NCBI GenBank assembly: GCA_017559185.1
Contig: JAFYSU010000026.1
Location: 1 to 44,275, forward strand
Direction: 5' to 3'
Length of the DNA stretch: 44,275 nucleotides
Source of the DNA: Oscillospiraceae bacterium
GTDB taxonomy: Bacteria; Bacillota; Clostridia; Oscillospirales; Ruminococcaceae
The notes under the pieces are model-generated. The model was not told where the DNA came from and ran no database searches. It saw only the letters and a program-made list of their open reading frames with translations. Below, piece after piece: positions 16,235 to 24,263 of the stretch; the stretch's first letter is position 1; every line of letters starts with the position of its first letter. The translations under genes were made by a program, and so were the position numbers.

Positions 16235-16615
16235 TTACTTACCATTCCCATACGGAAAAACAAGCTCATTCAGCGTTTGCCCGTCGGCATAAGCCAAGTA
16301 AACACATGCAGTGGTTTGCTGCAGCAGCTGTAAGGGCGGTGGTATTAAAAAACTGTTTTGATGAATAAAGCCGACCAAGCGGTTAAGCCGACTAAGGTCG
16401 GCAGTGCTTTTTTGTCCCATAAAAGATATTTCGTACAAAAGGGGAGATTTTTCGGTTATTGCAGCAGGTATGCCATCCTGTAAACTGCTTTGTCCGCTTC
16501 GTACCGATGCAACACCTATTCCCGTTATTACAAAAATTACGGCAAGCACCAGCGAAAGCGAAACCATTAAAATGTGAAGCTGTGCTTTAAGCTTGCGTTT
16601 TTGCGCTCTGCGCAT
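16235..16615 (-). CDS. Small single-helix membrane protein downstream of spoIIP
   Basis: No family recognised. The protein has 126 residues with a basic N-terminus (MRRAQKRKLKAQ), one hydrophobic helix (about 15-37, LHILMVSLSLVLAVIF...) and about 85 residues likely outside the membrane. The ATG at 16615 is preferred, as AAAGGA lies 11 bases upstream; in-frame ATGs exist at 16627, which abuts the ribosome site, and at 16660, inside spoIIP. It starts about 17 bases after the spoIIP stop codon and must be co-transcribed with gpr-spoIIP, which points to a forespore or mother-cell role. In Bacillus this position is held by the membrane protein YqxA, but I see no sequence similarity. Confidence 0.75.
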   Translation of the reverse strand: MRRAQKRKLKAQLHILMVSLSLVLAVIFVITGIGVASVRSGQSSLQDGIPAAITEKSPLLYEISFMGQKSTADLSRLNRLVGFIHQNSFLIPPPLQLLQQTTACVYLAYADGQTLNELVFPYGNGK

Positions 16616-16632
16616 ATTTTTACACATCCTTT

Positions 16633-17772
16633 TTAACTTTTCAAATATTCGGCAATACATTCTGCTATAAGCTGTGCGCTGTACTTTGCCTCCTCAAGAG
16701 TATTACCATGCGAACCAAACTCTAAAAGAAGTGCCCCGTTACAAAGGTGCATGTTGTACTTACGGCTGCAAAAAAACAGCGGTCGGGTAAGGGTGGGATA
16801 AAGGTGTTCGGCAGTGTTTTGCACAGCGGCGGCAAAACGCAGGTTTTCACGCCAGTTGGGAACGCCAAGGCTACCGTCATCATACGGTGCAATAATCATT
16901 ACCTGTGCTGCTTTTTTGCCGTTTATTTTGGTGATTGGCTTTATTATTTCATCACCCGATTGTGTAGCGTCACGATGTATGTCCAACACCACTTTAATAC
17001 TTGGATATTTTTCAAGATAACCCGAAACAGTTTCGGCACTTCGGGCATATGAACCGTTGTAGGACGGGTAGTCGTGCTGTGTTGTGTCGTGAATTGCTGT
17101 AATGCCCAATTGTTTAAGAGTGTCGGCAAGAACATCGCCTACAGCAGCCATGTTTTGGCTGTTGTCGGTAGTACGCCATTCGCCGCGGGTGTCGTAATAT
17201 TCACTGTCATACGGTTCGTAGCTTTCGGTAGTATGCGTGTGAAATATTAAAACCTGCGGTTCAGTGGTACTGCTTGCCTTAACATTGCTTGGAATGTTTA
17301 AAATCGAAAGAATTTCGTCACTTGCAAGCGGAGTATCGTTTCGCAGGTATCCGCTGCCTATCTTCAAAAATCCTTTGCCGTCACCGCCTGCAAGACTTTG
17401 CGAAACAAGGGGTGCACGGTATTGTTCGGGGATTTCGGGTATAACGGATGAAATCTCGGCAGAAATTTCGTCTGATGTGAGTGTTGGCTTTGCGCCGTGG
17501 TTTGCGGGAACATCATCGGGTACAGCCGTTACCTGCTGTGCGGAGGGGTATTCGCGAGGTGCTTCGGCAGAGCCAAGCTGCTCATTCAAAACAGCAAGGC
17601 TTTGCAGTGGGGAAGACACCGCTGCCGACAAAACAAAAACAGCATCGTAAGCGGCGGATATATCGGATGAATACTTAAAAACGCTTGCAATGCAAACCGC
17701 AAAAGAAAGCAAGACAAAAGCAACAGCAGCTATAACTGCCGCGTATACTTTTTTTGTGTGCCGACTTTTCAA
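16633..17772 (-). CDS. spoIIP: Stage II sporulation protein P
   Basis: Protein of 379 residues: N-terminal membrane anchor (about 9-31), a variable linker to about 160, then the SpoIIP hydrolase domain. Conserved motifs are visible: IFHTHTTESY, the VLDIHRDA region, and LLLEFGSHGNTLEEA with the conserved Glu. SpoIIP works with SpoIID and SpoIIM in the mother cell, cleaving peptide cross-links and amide bonds in peptidoglycan during engulfment. The start is TTG at 17772, supported by GGAGGAGG six bases upstream. It follows gpr by 86 bases, the gene order known from Bacillus, and precedes a small membrane protein gene. Confidence 0.95.
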   Translation of the reverse strand: MKSRHTKKVYAAVIAAVAFVLLSFAVCIASVFKYSSDISAAYDAVFVLSAAVSSPLQSLAVLNEQLGSAEAPREYPSAQQVTAVPDDVPANHGAKPTLTSDEISAEISSVIPEIPEQYRAPLVSQSLAGGDGKGFLKIGSGYLRNDTPLASDEILSILNIPSNVKASSTTEPQVLIFHTHTTESYEPYDSEYYDTRGEWRTTDNSQNMAAVGDVLADTLKQLGITAIHDTTQHDYPSYNGSYARSAETVSGYLEKYPSIKVVLDIHRDATQSGDEIIKPITKINGKKAAQVMIIAPYDDGSLGVPNWRENLRFAAAVQNTAEHLYPTLTRPLFFCSRKYNMHLCNGALLLEFGSHGNTLEEAKYSAQLIAECIAEYLKS

Positions 17773-17858
17773 TGCTGTCCTCCTCCGTTTTTCATTTGTT
17801 TTATGCAGCGCCTCAGGCTTCCCTTAATTTTATTCACTAAAGCATACGGATATTACGG

Positions 17859-18743
17859 CTATGCCATAAGATATTTAATTTCGTCCAGCGAAAGCTGGGG
17901 CTGAAGCGCACAGTTTATTACAGCGGCAAGAAAACGCGAGCCGCGTTCTATTATAAGGTCAATTTCACGGGGCGTTACAATCATCTTTGAACCGCGTGGT
18001 TCAAAAAGTGCCTTGACATTGGGGTCGGCATCATTATTGCCGTAAAGCAGGTCGGAAGCCAGCGATGCAGCATCGACAACAGTAGGAATTCCAACTGCAA
18101 TAACGGGGAGTCCCAAGGTTTCTTTACAAAGTGCCCGTCTTGCATTATGCACACCTGCACCGGGAGCAATTCCGCTGCTGCCAAGCTGAACTGTACACCC
18201 AAGCCGAGCCGTATTCCGTGCAGCAAGTGCATCAACGGCTATTACAGCGCAAGGGGAAATGCTTTTTACAATGGCAGATATTATTTCTTCGCTTTCAATT
18301 CCCGTTTGTCCCATTACCCCCGGTGAAATAACGGCTGCTCCGCGCAGATTTTCCATTCCGCAGCTGCGGGCAAGCTCGCCTGTTATGTGGCGTGTTGCCA
18401 GTACACCCTCGGCTGTCAGCGGGCCCAAAGCGTCAGGGGTGATTTGGGTGTTGCCAAGTCCTGCCACAAGAACTGTACCATCGGCTGGCAGAAGCTTGCG
18501 CAGTTTTTTTGCAGTTTCAAGAATGTCGGTGTCGGACTGTTCGGCATTGTCGGACAATGGGGGGATTTCGGCTGTGATGTAACGCCCCTGTGGTTTACCC
18601 AAGGTTTTGGCAGCCTGCGGTGTTGTAACATCAACGGTGTAAAATTTCATGCTGCCGTATTCTTCGCAGGATTGGGAAATCCCCTCCGTTTTTTCGGGTA
18701 TGTTTTGAGCGCTTTCCAGCGCAAGGTCGGTGCGAAATTGCAT
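17859..18743 (-). CDS. gpr: GPR endopeptidase (germination protease)
   Basis: Spore-specific protease of peptidase family A25, 294 residues. During germination it cleaves small acid-soluble proteins that coat spore DNA, supplying amino acids. The protein begins MQFRTDLALESAQ, matching the conserved RTDLA(L/V)E start of the mature enzyme after a very short propeptide. Core motifs VLVAGLGN, GPLTAEGVLATRHI, SPGVMGQTG and a DALAARN segment follow. I prefer the ATG at 18743, 11 bases after AAAGGA; an in-frame ATG at 18755 overlaps that site. It would be made in the forespore under a sigma-F/G promoter, but I could not identify one with confidence. It leads the operon with spoIIP and is divergent from rpsT. 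Confidence 0.94.
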   Translation of the reverse strand: MQFRTDLALESAQNIPEKTEGISQSCEEYGSMKFYTVDVTTPQAAKTLGKPQGRYITAEIPPLSDNAEQSDTDILETAKKLRKLLPADGTVLVAGLGNTQITPDALGPLTAEGVLATRHITGELARSCGMENLRGAAVISPGVMGQTGIESEEIISAIVKSISPCAVIAVDALAARNTARLGCTVQLGSSGIAPGAGVHNARRALCKETLGLPVIAVGIPTVVDAASLASDLLYGNNDADPNVKALFEPRGSKMIVTPREIDLIIERGSRFLAAVINCALQPQLSLDEIKYLMA

Positions 18744-18994
18744 AAATGCCGTCATCCTTTCTTTTTTTGTACAGTATTCACTAAAAAAAGTTTTAATAAA
18801 CCCCAAAAAATAACGATTAAAAAGTTTTACTTTTTGCAAAATATATGTTATAATCATTTTCGTTAGTGTTCTCGGATAAAAATCCGATAATACATTCTGT
18901 AAATCGTGCGGTATGACCGGCCGTGTTATGGGTTGTTCCGTGTGTATTTATGAAAAAATCTTGCTTAATGACATTTTTAAAAGCAGGGAAAGAG
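18744..18994. other. Gene-free divergent region between gpr and rpsT
   Basis: No coding sequence seen. It contains an ATTTTTATCCGA-type small hairpin near 18874-18892 (TCGGAT...ATCCGA) and a GACCGGCCGTG palindromic patch near 18915. The upstream control of gpr must lie here on the minus strand, but no convincing sigma-F or sigma-G site was found. Confidence 0.4.
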
Positions 18995-19023
18995 TTGCAT
19001 TCCCAGTTTAAAGGTGTTATTAT
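18995..19023 (+). promoter_or_regulatory. Sigma-A type promoter of rpsT
   Basis: TTGCAT at 18995-19000 and TATTAT at 19018-19023 with a 17-base spacer. The transcript would start near 19030, with a leader of about 35 bases carrying AAGGAGG before the rpsT ATG. Confidence 0.65.
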
Positions 19024-19064
19024 AACCTGTATGTAATTGTTTTGAATTTTAAGGAGGAACTACC

Positions 19065-19322
19065 ATGCCAAACATTAAATCCGCTAAAAAAAGATGCCTG
19101 GTTATCGCTACAAAAACAGCTAAAAATAAAGCTAGAAAATCTAACCTGAAAACAGTCATCAAAAACGCTGAACTTGCTATGGCTAACAACGCTGAAAACA
19201 AAGAAGCAGCAGTTAAACTGGCTATCAAAAAAATTGACCAGGCTTGCGCTAAAGGTCTTCTGCACAAAAACTGCGCAGCAAGAAAAAAATCCAGCTTGGC
19301 TTCTAAACTTGCAAGCTGCTAA
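19065..19322 (+). CDS. rpsT: 30S ribosomal protein S20
   Basis: Basic, all-helical protein of 85 residues that binds 16S rRNA in the 30S subunit. It begins MPNIKSAKKR and has the family's IKK-I-A-KG-LHKN segment followed by AARKKSSLASKL. The length is typical. AAGGAGG eight bases upstream and the preceding promoter indicate strong expression, and a terminator follows. It is divergent from gpr, exactly as in Bacillus, where rpsT is next to gpr-spoIIP-lepA. Confidence 0.97.
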   Translation: MPNIKSAKKRCLVIATKTAKNKARKSNLKTVIKNAELAMANNAENKEAAVKLAIKKIDQACAKGLLHKNCAARKKSSLASKLASC

Positions 19323-19350
19323 TTTTTCAGTAGCATTTTAACAAAAATAT

Positions 19351-19392
19351 AAAAGCAGGCCTGTACAAATTGTGTAGAGGACTGCTTTTTTA
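19351..19392 (+). terminator. Terminator after rpsT
   Basis: AAAAGCAG at 19351-19358 pairs with CTGCTTTT at 19382-19389 around an imperfect inner stem, followed by a run of Ts. Confidence 0.75.
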
Positions 19393-19455
19393 TTGATAAC
19401 TACCTGGATGTGCTGTGCCTGTTTTTGAATTAGTAAAGAAAGGGTTTGTTGCCTT

Positions 19456-20961
19456 GTGAAAAAAGGATTTGACCACGAGAAGTATCTTCAGGAACAATCA
19501 AAATTCATACTGGAACGAGTTAATAAATACGACAAGCTGTATTTGGAATTTGGCGGCAAGCTCATGTATGACCTTCACGCTAAAAGGGTACTGCCCGGAT
19601 ATGATGAAAATGCCAAAATTAAGCTGCTTCATCAGCTCAAGGACAAGCTTGAAATAATTATCTGCGTTTATGCGGGCGATATTGAACGCAACAAGGTACG
19701 CGGTGACTTTGGCACTACCTACGACATGGAGGTAATGCGCCTTATCGACGATTTGCGTGCGTATGAGCTTGATGTAAACAGTGTTGTACTGACACGATTC
19801 GAAGGACAGGCTTCCGCCAAAGCGTTTATGACAAAACTGGAAAGACGCGGAATAAAAACCTACACACATGCAAGTACAAAGGGTTACCCAACCGATGTCG
19901 ACACAATTGTAAGCGACGAAGGTTACGGTGCAAATCCTTACATTGAAACTACAAAACCAATAGTGGTGGTAACTGCACCCGGCCCGGGCAGTGGTAAGCT
20001 GGCAACTTGCCTTGGACAGCTTTACCACGAATTCCGCCGCGGTAAGATGGCGGGATACAGCAAGTTTGAAACATTCCCTGTGTGGAATGTTCCGCTAAAA
20101 CATCCGCTTAACATGGCTTATGAAGCAGCAACGGCTGACCTTAAGGATGTTAACATGATGGATTCATTCCATTTTGATGCTTATGGTGAAACTGCTGTAA
20201 ACTATAACAGAGACATGGAAATGTTCCCTGTAATTCGTCGTATAATTGAAAAAATTACAGGGAATGATTCAATATATAAATCCCCAACCGACATGGGTGT
20301 AAACCGTGTAGGCTTTGGTATTGTTGATGATGAGGTTGTGCGTCAGGCAAGCCGTCAGGAAATAATTCGCCGCTATTTCAAAACTGCGTGTGAATACAAA
20401 AAAGGCAATACCGATGCCGAAACCTGCAACCGCTGCAAGCTGCTCATGGACGAAATGGGTCTTAAAGAAAGCGACCGTGCGGTTGTACCTTTTGCACGCA
20501 GCTATGCAGAAAAACATGTGCAGGCGGGCGAAAACAAAGTTCCGGCATGTATGGCAATGGAACTTGCCGACGGAACTGTTATAACCGGCAAAAGCTCGGC
20601 GCTTATGAGCTGCTCGTCGGCAATGCTTTTGAATGCAGTAAAACATCTTGCAGGAATAAGCGACAAGATGCATCTGCTTTCTCCTGTTGTTCTTGAACCT
20701 ATTACACACTTGAAAACTCAGGTGTTGGGCGATAAAAACGAAGCACTTAACACCGAAGAAATACTCACAGCGCTTAGTATTTGTGCAGCAACAAATCCAA
20801 TGGCACAGGTTGCTTTGGACAAGCTGCAGGACCTTAAAGGCTGTCAGGCACACTGTACTGCTATACTGCCTGCTGCCGACGAACAAATTTTGCGTAAGCT
20901 TGGAATTGATGTTACCTGCGATGCAAGATTTACAAGCCGTAATTTGTATTACGGAGATTAA
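19456..20961 (+). CDS. DUF1846 domain-containing protein
   Basis: Cytosolic protein of 501 residues covering the full DUF1846 family length. It starts [18 protein letters not shown] and contains the characteristic [11 protein letters not shown], the [17 protein letters not shown] region and a glycine-rich loop [19 protein letters not shown] (about 173-191) that resembles a nucleotide-binding P-loop. Crystal structures exist for the family, but no function has been established that I know of. The start is GTG at 19456, with AAAGGG 11 bases upstream. It is a single gene between two terminators. Confidence 0.93.
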   Translation: MKKGFDHEKYLQEQSKFILERVNKYDKLYLEFGGKLMYDLHAKRVLPGYDENAKIKLLHQLKDKLEIIICVYAGDIERNKVRGDFGTTYDMEVMRLIDDLRAYELDVNSVVLTRFEGQASAKAFMTKLERRGIKTYTHASTKGYPTDVDTIVSDEGYGANPYIETTKPIVVVTAPGPGSGKLATCLGQLYHEFRRGKMAGYSKFETFPVWNVPLKHPLNMAYEAATADLKDVNMMDSFHFDAYGETAVNYNRDMEMFPVIRRIIEKITGNDSIYKSPTDMGVNRVGFGIVDDEVVRQASRQEIIRRYFKTACEYKKGNTDAETCNRCKLLMDEMGLKESDRAVVPFARSYAEKHVQAGENKVPACMAMELADGTVITGKSSALMSCSSAMLLNAVKHLAGISDKMHLLSPVVLEPITHLKTQVLGDKNEALNTEEILTALSICAATNPMAQVALDKLQDLKGCQAHCTAILPAADEQILRKLGIDVTCDARFTSRNLYYGD

Positions 20962-20971
20962 AAAACTGTTT

Positions 20972-21007
20972 AAAAACCTCTGTGCAGCTGCACAGAGGTT
21001 TTTTTGC
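20972..21007 (+). terminator. Terminator after the DUF1846 gene
   Basis: A perfect 32-bp palindrome (16-base arm 20972-20987, complement 20988-21003) centred on CAGCTG, ending in seven Ts. Confidence 0.9.
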
Positions 21008-21124
21008 GCCTTCTCGGCAATACAAAGAGTAAATTCAATAAATTTTAATACATAATGTCGGCAAATGGCGATGCTTTTATTATTTTCAATAAAATCTGTG
21101 ATATATAATGAAATGTGCCGTTAA

Positions 21125-21304
21125 AAAGCGTATAAAGATGAAAAAACACAAAATAACACGACTAATGGTGAATTTGGGATAAAAGATTACGAATTGTCGG
21201 TAAAACAAACAGCCTTATATTTTGGAAAGCCGTTTATTTCGAATGTAACGGTGAGTCATAATAAAAATGGATACAGTATTGCTTTGATGAGGTATTTCTT
21301 CTAA
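21125..21304 (+). pseudogene. Possible coding remnant without a start codon
   Basis: In the gene-free stretch 20962-21382 one frame is open for 59 codons (21125-21301, stop TAA 21302-21304), directly after an in-frame stop at 21122. It has no ATG, GTG or TTG near its beginning, yet the translation looks protein-like (FGIKDYELSVKQTALYFG, then FISNVTVSHNKNGYSIALMR). It may be the 3' end of a decayed gene. The rest of the stretch, after the terminator at 20972-21007, is A+T rich and shows nothing else that I can name. Low confidence. Confidence 0.25.
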
Positions 21305-21382
21305 AATTACGCTTTACTTTTTATGTGTATCAACAACTAAGTGATTACCTATTGTATAAATGTGATGTAAAATGTCGAATAG

Positions 21383-21751
21383 TCACGATTTGTCACTTGG
21401 TTTAAACAGCAGTGCAGTAACAAGTCCCAAGAATATGGCTACGGAAATTCCGCCTGCGGTTGCGGTTACGCCTCCCGTTAATGCTCCAAGCAATCCTTTT
21501 TCCTGCACAGCTTCAAATGTGCCCTTTGCAAGTGTTGAGCCAAAACCCGTTAAGGGAACAGTAGCACCTGCCCCTGCAAAATCAATAAGAGGTTGATACC
21601 AACCAAGTCCGCCAAGAATAACCCCAAGCACAACGAACGATACAAGTATTCTTGCGGGGGTGAGCTTGGTGTAATCAATAAGAACCTGACCCACTGCACA
21701 AATAAGGCCACCCACGGCAAAAGCTTTTAAAAACTCTGTAAATATTCCCAT
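21383..21751 (-). CDS. spoVAE: Stage V sporulation protein AE (SpoVAEb)
   Basis: Integral membrane protein of 122 residues in the SpoVAC/SpoVAEb family, which forms the channel moving dipicolinic acid and calcium across the inner spore membrane. Typical family sequence is visible: GGLICAVGQ, then LTPARILV, then LIDFAGAGATVPLTGFG, ending FLGLVTALLFKP. Three or four membrane segments are expected. AGGTG just before the ATG supports the start. It usually sits with spoVAC and spoVAD, but here it stands alone on the minus strand next to a ChrB_N-like gene, so the remaining channel genes must be elsewhere. Forespore expression is expected from the family; no sigma-G site was securely identified. 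Confidence 0.92.
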   Translation of the reverse strand: MGIFTEFLKAFAVGGLICAVGQVLIDYTKLTPARILVSFVVLGVILGGLGWYQPLIDFAGAGATVPLTGFGSTLAKGTFEAVQEKGLLGALTGGVTATAGGISVAIFLGLVTALLFKPSDKS

Positions 21752-21835
21752 AACGCACCTGCCAAATTTATTAAAGCAAAAATATTACATACATAATGTT
21801 GCCCGATATGCGGTAAATATGTAATGCGGGCAGGC

Positions 21836-21870
21836 AAAAATAAAAAACCATCTGCAAATTTGCAGATGGT
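21836..21870 (-). terminator. Minus-strand terminator after the ChrB_N-like gene
   Basis: A perfect 24-bp palindrome at 21847-21870 (ACCATCTGCAAA and complement). Read on the minus strand it is followed by TTTTTTATTTTT. It separates the ChrB_N-like gene from spoVAE. Confidence 0.85.
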
Positions 21871-21875
21871 AATTT

Positions 21876-22418
21876 TTAAAAGGTTTTATTTAAATGCTTT
21901 GCAAGCTGTGCTGCAAAGTCTTCGGCACTGGCACGAACAATCTCCATAATGGAATTCATTCCGGTATCAACTTCTTCGCTTACACCTGTACTGAAGTGGT
22001 CGCGTGATTTTGCTTTGGAGTAACGCTTTACCACCTTTTTAAGCTGTTCGGTTTCGTATTCGGAAAACTTTTGACCTGCATGATGCTTTAACTGCTGCAA
22101 AAGGCTGAAGCAGTCGGCTTTAAGCTCGTCAAGTTCAAGGGTGGATTGCTGTTGGAATTTTTCAATTATGTCAAGCTCATCCTGTTTGTCAAGAAAGCTC
22201 ATTTCAACAAGCGAAGCATCGCCGCCCATATCACGAATTTTTGCTGCCAGTATGGAAAAACGGTTCAGGTTAGCTTTGTTGTACGGCAGCAAAGCAACAC
22301 CCTGTTTGAAATATTCCGCACCGTACTCTTTAAGCTTGCGCCAAATGTAAACACGGTTTTTTGAGGGGTTGATAGGTATGTTATAACCCAAAGCAAGCCA
22401 TTTTACTCGGTCAGGCAT
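21876..22418 (-). CDS. ChrB N-terminal domain-like protein
   Basis: Cytosolic protein of 180 residues. The N-terminal half resembles the ChrB_N domain: a WLALGYNIPINPSKNR start, then VYIWRKLKEYGAEYFKQGV, LLPYNKANLNRF and AAKIRDMGGDASLVEM. The C-terminal half is a charged helical region (about 85-180). ChrB proteins were named as chromate-resistance regulators, but many family members in Firmicutes are not linked to chromate, and no chrA transporter is nearby. The function here is therefore unassigned. AGGAG nine bases upstream of the ATG supports the start. It is transcribed alone with its own terminator. Confidence 0.75.
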   Translation of the reverse strand: MPDRVKWLALGYNIPINPSKNRVYIWRKLKEYGAEYFKQGVALLPYNKANLNRFSILAAKIRDMGGDASLVEMSFLDKQDELDIIEKFQQQSTLELDELKADCFSLLQQLKHHAGQKFSEYETEQLKKVVKRYSKAKSRDHFSTGVSEEVDTGMNSIMEIVRASAEDFAAQLAKHLNKTF

Positions 22419-22500
22419 TATTTATCAACTCCTGTCTCAAAAAATAAATTCTCATGTTATTTTATCAAGAAAGCTGTAAAAGTTCAAGCAAAACAATGTA

Positions 22501-22544
22501 AAAGAAAAAGCAGACACATTGGTGATGGTAATGTGTCTGCTTTT
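22501..22544 (-). terminator. Minus-strand terminator after the 60-residue gene
   Basis: A 15-bp perfect stem (22506-22520 with 22530-22544, AAAAGCAGACACATT and complement). On the minus strand the T run falls at 22509-22501. Confidence 0.9.
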
Positions 22545-22556
22545 GGGGCGGCGGGA

Positions 22557-22739
22557 TTATTTCATCATATAGGAAACGGTATCCACAACATCACCGACTG
22601 CACGCACTGCTTTGCCTGCATTTTTCTTAAAGTTTTTTGCAGCGGATTTTTTACCCATGCCGGACATCATATAAGCCGCTGTGCCAACAGCGGCAGAAAC
22701 TGCAACACCTGTCAGTATGGGTGCCATATTATTTTTCAT
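22557..22739 (-). CDS. Small hydrophobic/basic protein of unknown function
   Basis: Protein of 60 residues. It has an N-terminal hydrophobic Ala/Val/Gly stretch (about 6-25, ILTGVAVSAAVGTAAYMM) that could be a membrane helix, then a Lys/Ala-rich amphipathic region (KKSAAKNFKKNAGKAVRAVG). GGGAGG nine bases before the ATG supports this start; an in-frame TTG two codons earlier is less likely. Similar small Ala/Lys-rich membrane-associated proteins occur in many Clostridia, but I know no function. It is monocistronic with a strong terminator, and the strand is opposite to the pyridoxal kinase gene. Confidence 0.75.
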   Translation of the reverse strand: MKNNMAPILTGVAVSAAVGTAAYMMSGMGKKSAAKNFKKNAGKAVRAVGDVVDTVSYMMK

Positions 22740-22895
22740 AACCAACTTCCTCCCAAAACATATTGGCGTTTTAAACGCCTGAAAATAGTTTTTCCTGTGC
22801 GATAGCTTTAAGCATTGAAAGGTTTTGGAAGTAGGAGATTTTTGTGTTATACTGTATAATGCGAATAGAAAATTTTATGAAAAGAGGTTTTGTCC

Positions 22896-23762
22896 ATGCA
22901 GCTAAGAGATACTCGGCGTGTGGCTTGCATACATGATATATCCACATTCGGCAGATGCTCGCTTTCGGTAATACTTCCTGTTTTGTCGGCAATAGGGGTG
23001 CAGGCGCTGCCAATACCAACTGCGGTGCTTTCCACACATACAGGCGGCTTGGGCGAGGTTGCATTCCGTGATTTAACGGAGTTTATTCCACAGGTGCTTG
23101 AGCATTACAAAAGACTTGAACTTGAAATTGACTGTATTTATACAGGTTTTTTGGGCTCGCAGCAGCAAATAGACCATTGCTTGGAGTTTTTTGAGGCATA
23201 CCCAAATGCACTGGCAATTGTAGACCCTGTAATGGGTGACCATGGTAAGGCATACAAGACTTGTACAGCGGATATCTGCTCAAGAATGACCGAGCTTGTT
23301 CGTAAAGCTGATATTATTACTCCAAATCTTACCGAGGCATGCATGCTGCTGAAAACAGAATATGACCCAATGCCGTTAACCAGAGCAGCTGCAAAAAGTA
23401 TGTTGGTTCGTCTTAGCGAGCTTGGCCCTGACCAAGTGGTTATTACGGGTGTACAGCTTGCCGGAGGAGAAGTGGCTAACATTGGTTATGACCGCCCTAA
23501 CAATACATTCTGGGAGGTAAGCTGTGATTATGTTCCTGTGTCATATCCGGGAACAGGGGACATTTTTGCAGGGGTTCTTACAGGTGCAATAATGACCGGT
23601 GACAGCCTGCCGATTGCCATGAGCCGTGCAACACAGTTTTTGGAGCGTGCAATAAAAACCACATTCAGCTACGGAACCGATACTCGTCATGGAGTTATGC
23701 TTGAGTCGGCAATTTCCATATTGTTGAGTCGCGAAAACCAAAAAGACTATAAAATTCTTTAA
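22896..23762 (+). CDS. pdxY: Pyridoxal/pyridoxamine kinase
   Basis: Ribokinase-superfamily kinase of 288 residues that phosphorylates pyridoxal, pyridoxine or pyridoxamine in vitamin B6 salvage. The N-terminal HDISTFGRCSL and LPTAVLSTHTGG-type segment (here IPTAVLSTHTGG) and the VDPVMGDHGKAY motif are typical of the PdxY/PdxK group. The anion-hole motif YPGTGDIFAGVLTG carries the catalytic Asp. The ATG at 22896 follows AAGAGG by about nine bases. A TATAAT at 22855-22860 could be its -10 element, but no good -35 was found. Which vitamer is preferred cannot be read from the sequence. A terminator follows. Confidence 0.9.
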   Translation: MQLRDTRRVACIHDISTFGRCSLSVILPVLSAIGVQALPIPTAVLSTHTGGLGEVAFRDLTEFIPQVLEHYKRLELEIDCIYTGFLGSQQQIDHCLEFFEAYPNALAIVDPVMGDHGKAYKTCTADICSRMTELVRKADIITPNLTEACMLLKTEYDPMPLTRAAAKSMLVRLSELGPDQVVITGVQLAGGEVANIGYDRPNNTFWEVSCDYVPVSYPGTGDIFAGVLTGAIMTGDSLPIAMSRATQFLERAIKTTFSYGTDTRHGVMLESAISILLSRENQKDYKIL

Positions 23763-23764
23763 TA

Positions 23765-23808
23765 AACAACACCTGCTTGTGATGAAAACAAGCAGGTGTT
23801 GTTATTTT
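23765..23808 (+). terminator. Terminator after the pyridoxal kinase gene
   Basis: A 16-bp perfect stem (23765-23780 with 23788-23803) around a 7-base loop, followed by ATTTTGG. Confidence 0.85.
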
Positions 23809-23865
23809 GGTTGATGTAAACAATGGTGAAGTGTTAATTTTGTAACAAATATTCTTGTTAAAACA

Positions 23866-23894
23866 TTGACAATGAAGAAAATATGTGTTATTCT
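23866..23894 (+). promoter_or_regulatory. Promoter of the 70-residue orphan gene, with upstream inverted repeat
   Basis: Consensus TTGACA at 23866-23871 and TATTCT at 23889-23894, 17 bases apart. Just upstream lies an inverted repeat AACAA-6 bases-TTGTT (23844-23859). The stretch from the -10 into the start of the transcript (TATTCTTTTAACAAAGA...) closely resembles the same stretch before the paralogous gene at 30752-30961. Confidence 0.75.
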
Positions 23895-23959
23895 TTTAAC
23901 AAAGAAAGAGTTAAAAACTTCTTAAAATAAAACACAAACAAAAGAAAGGGCGGGTCAAT

Positions 23960-24172
23960 ATGTTCGCAAACAATAATCACACAGCTTATCAGGTAAAATT
24001 CTTAGGGAAAAAAGGCGAAGTTCTTAAGACCCAAACAGTTATAGGAAAAGATGACGCAACAGCCTTGGCATTGGGTAAAATGATAGTTCTGAACGAGCCT
24101 ACATACTATGCATGCACAGTTTATCTTGGCAACCTGCTCACAGGTCGCAGCTTCATGAAAGAAACCGCATAA
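23960..24172 (+). CDS. Small 70-residue protein, paralogue of the product of 30752-30961
   Basis: No known family recognised. The protein has 70 residues, is soluble and probably folds as alpha+beta: two strands (AYQVKFLGK, VLKTQTVIG), a helix (ATALALGKMIVL) and a strand (YYACTVYLGNL). Hand alignment with the 69-residue product of 30752-30961 gives 27 identities, including TAL-LG, P-Y--C-V and GNL. AAAGGGCGGG precedes the ATG. A strong consensus promoter and a strong terminator make it a well-expressed single gene. The two copies share promoter architecture, so common regulation is likely. Confidence 0.8.
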   Translation: MFANNNHTAYQVKFLGKKGEVLKTQTVIGKDDATALALGKMIVLNEPTYYACTVYLGNLLTGRSFMKETA

Positions 24173-24216
24173 AAACAAGAAAAAATCCCAAATATCCCGA
24201 ATCCATAGATAAGCAG

Positions 24217-24259
24217 CAGTGCCCCCGACTCAGAAATGAGCGGGGGCACTGGCTTTTTT
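24217..24259 (+). terminator. Terminator after the 70-residue gene
   Basis: An 11-bp G+C-rich perfect stem (CAGTGCCCCCG at 24217-24227, complement at 24241-24251) followed by GGCTTTTTT. Confidence 0.9.
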
Positions 24260-24263
24260 AATT

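Noticed and set aside
18858..18960. Possible small RNA between gpr and rpsT
   Set aside because: Only one short hairpin and a palindromic patch are visible, with no terminator before the rpsT promoter.
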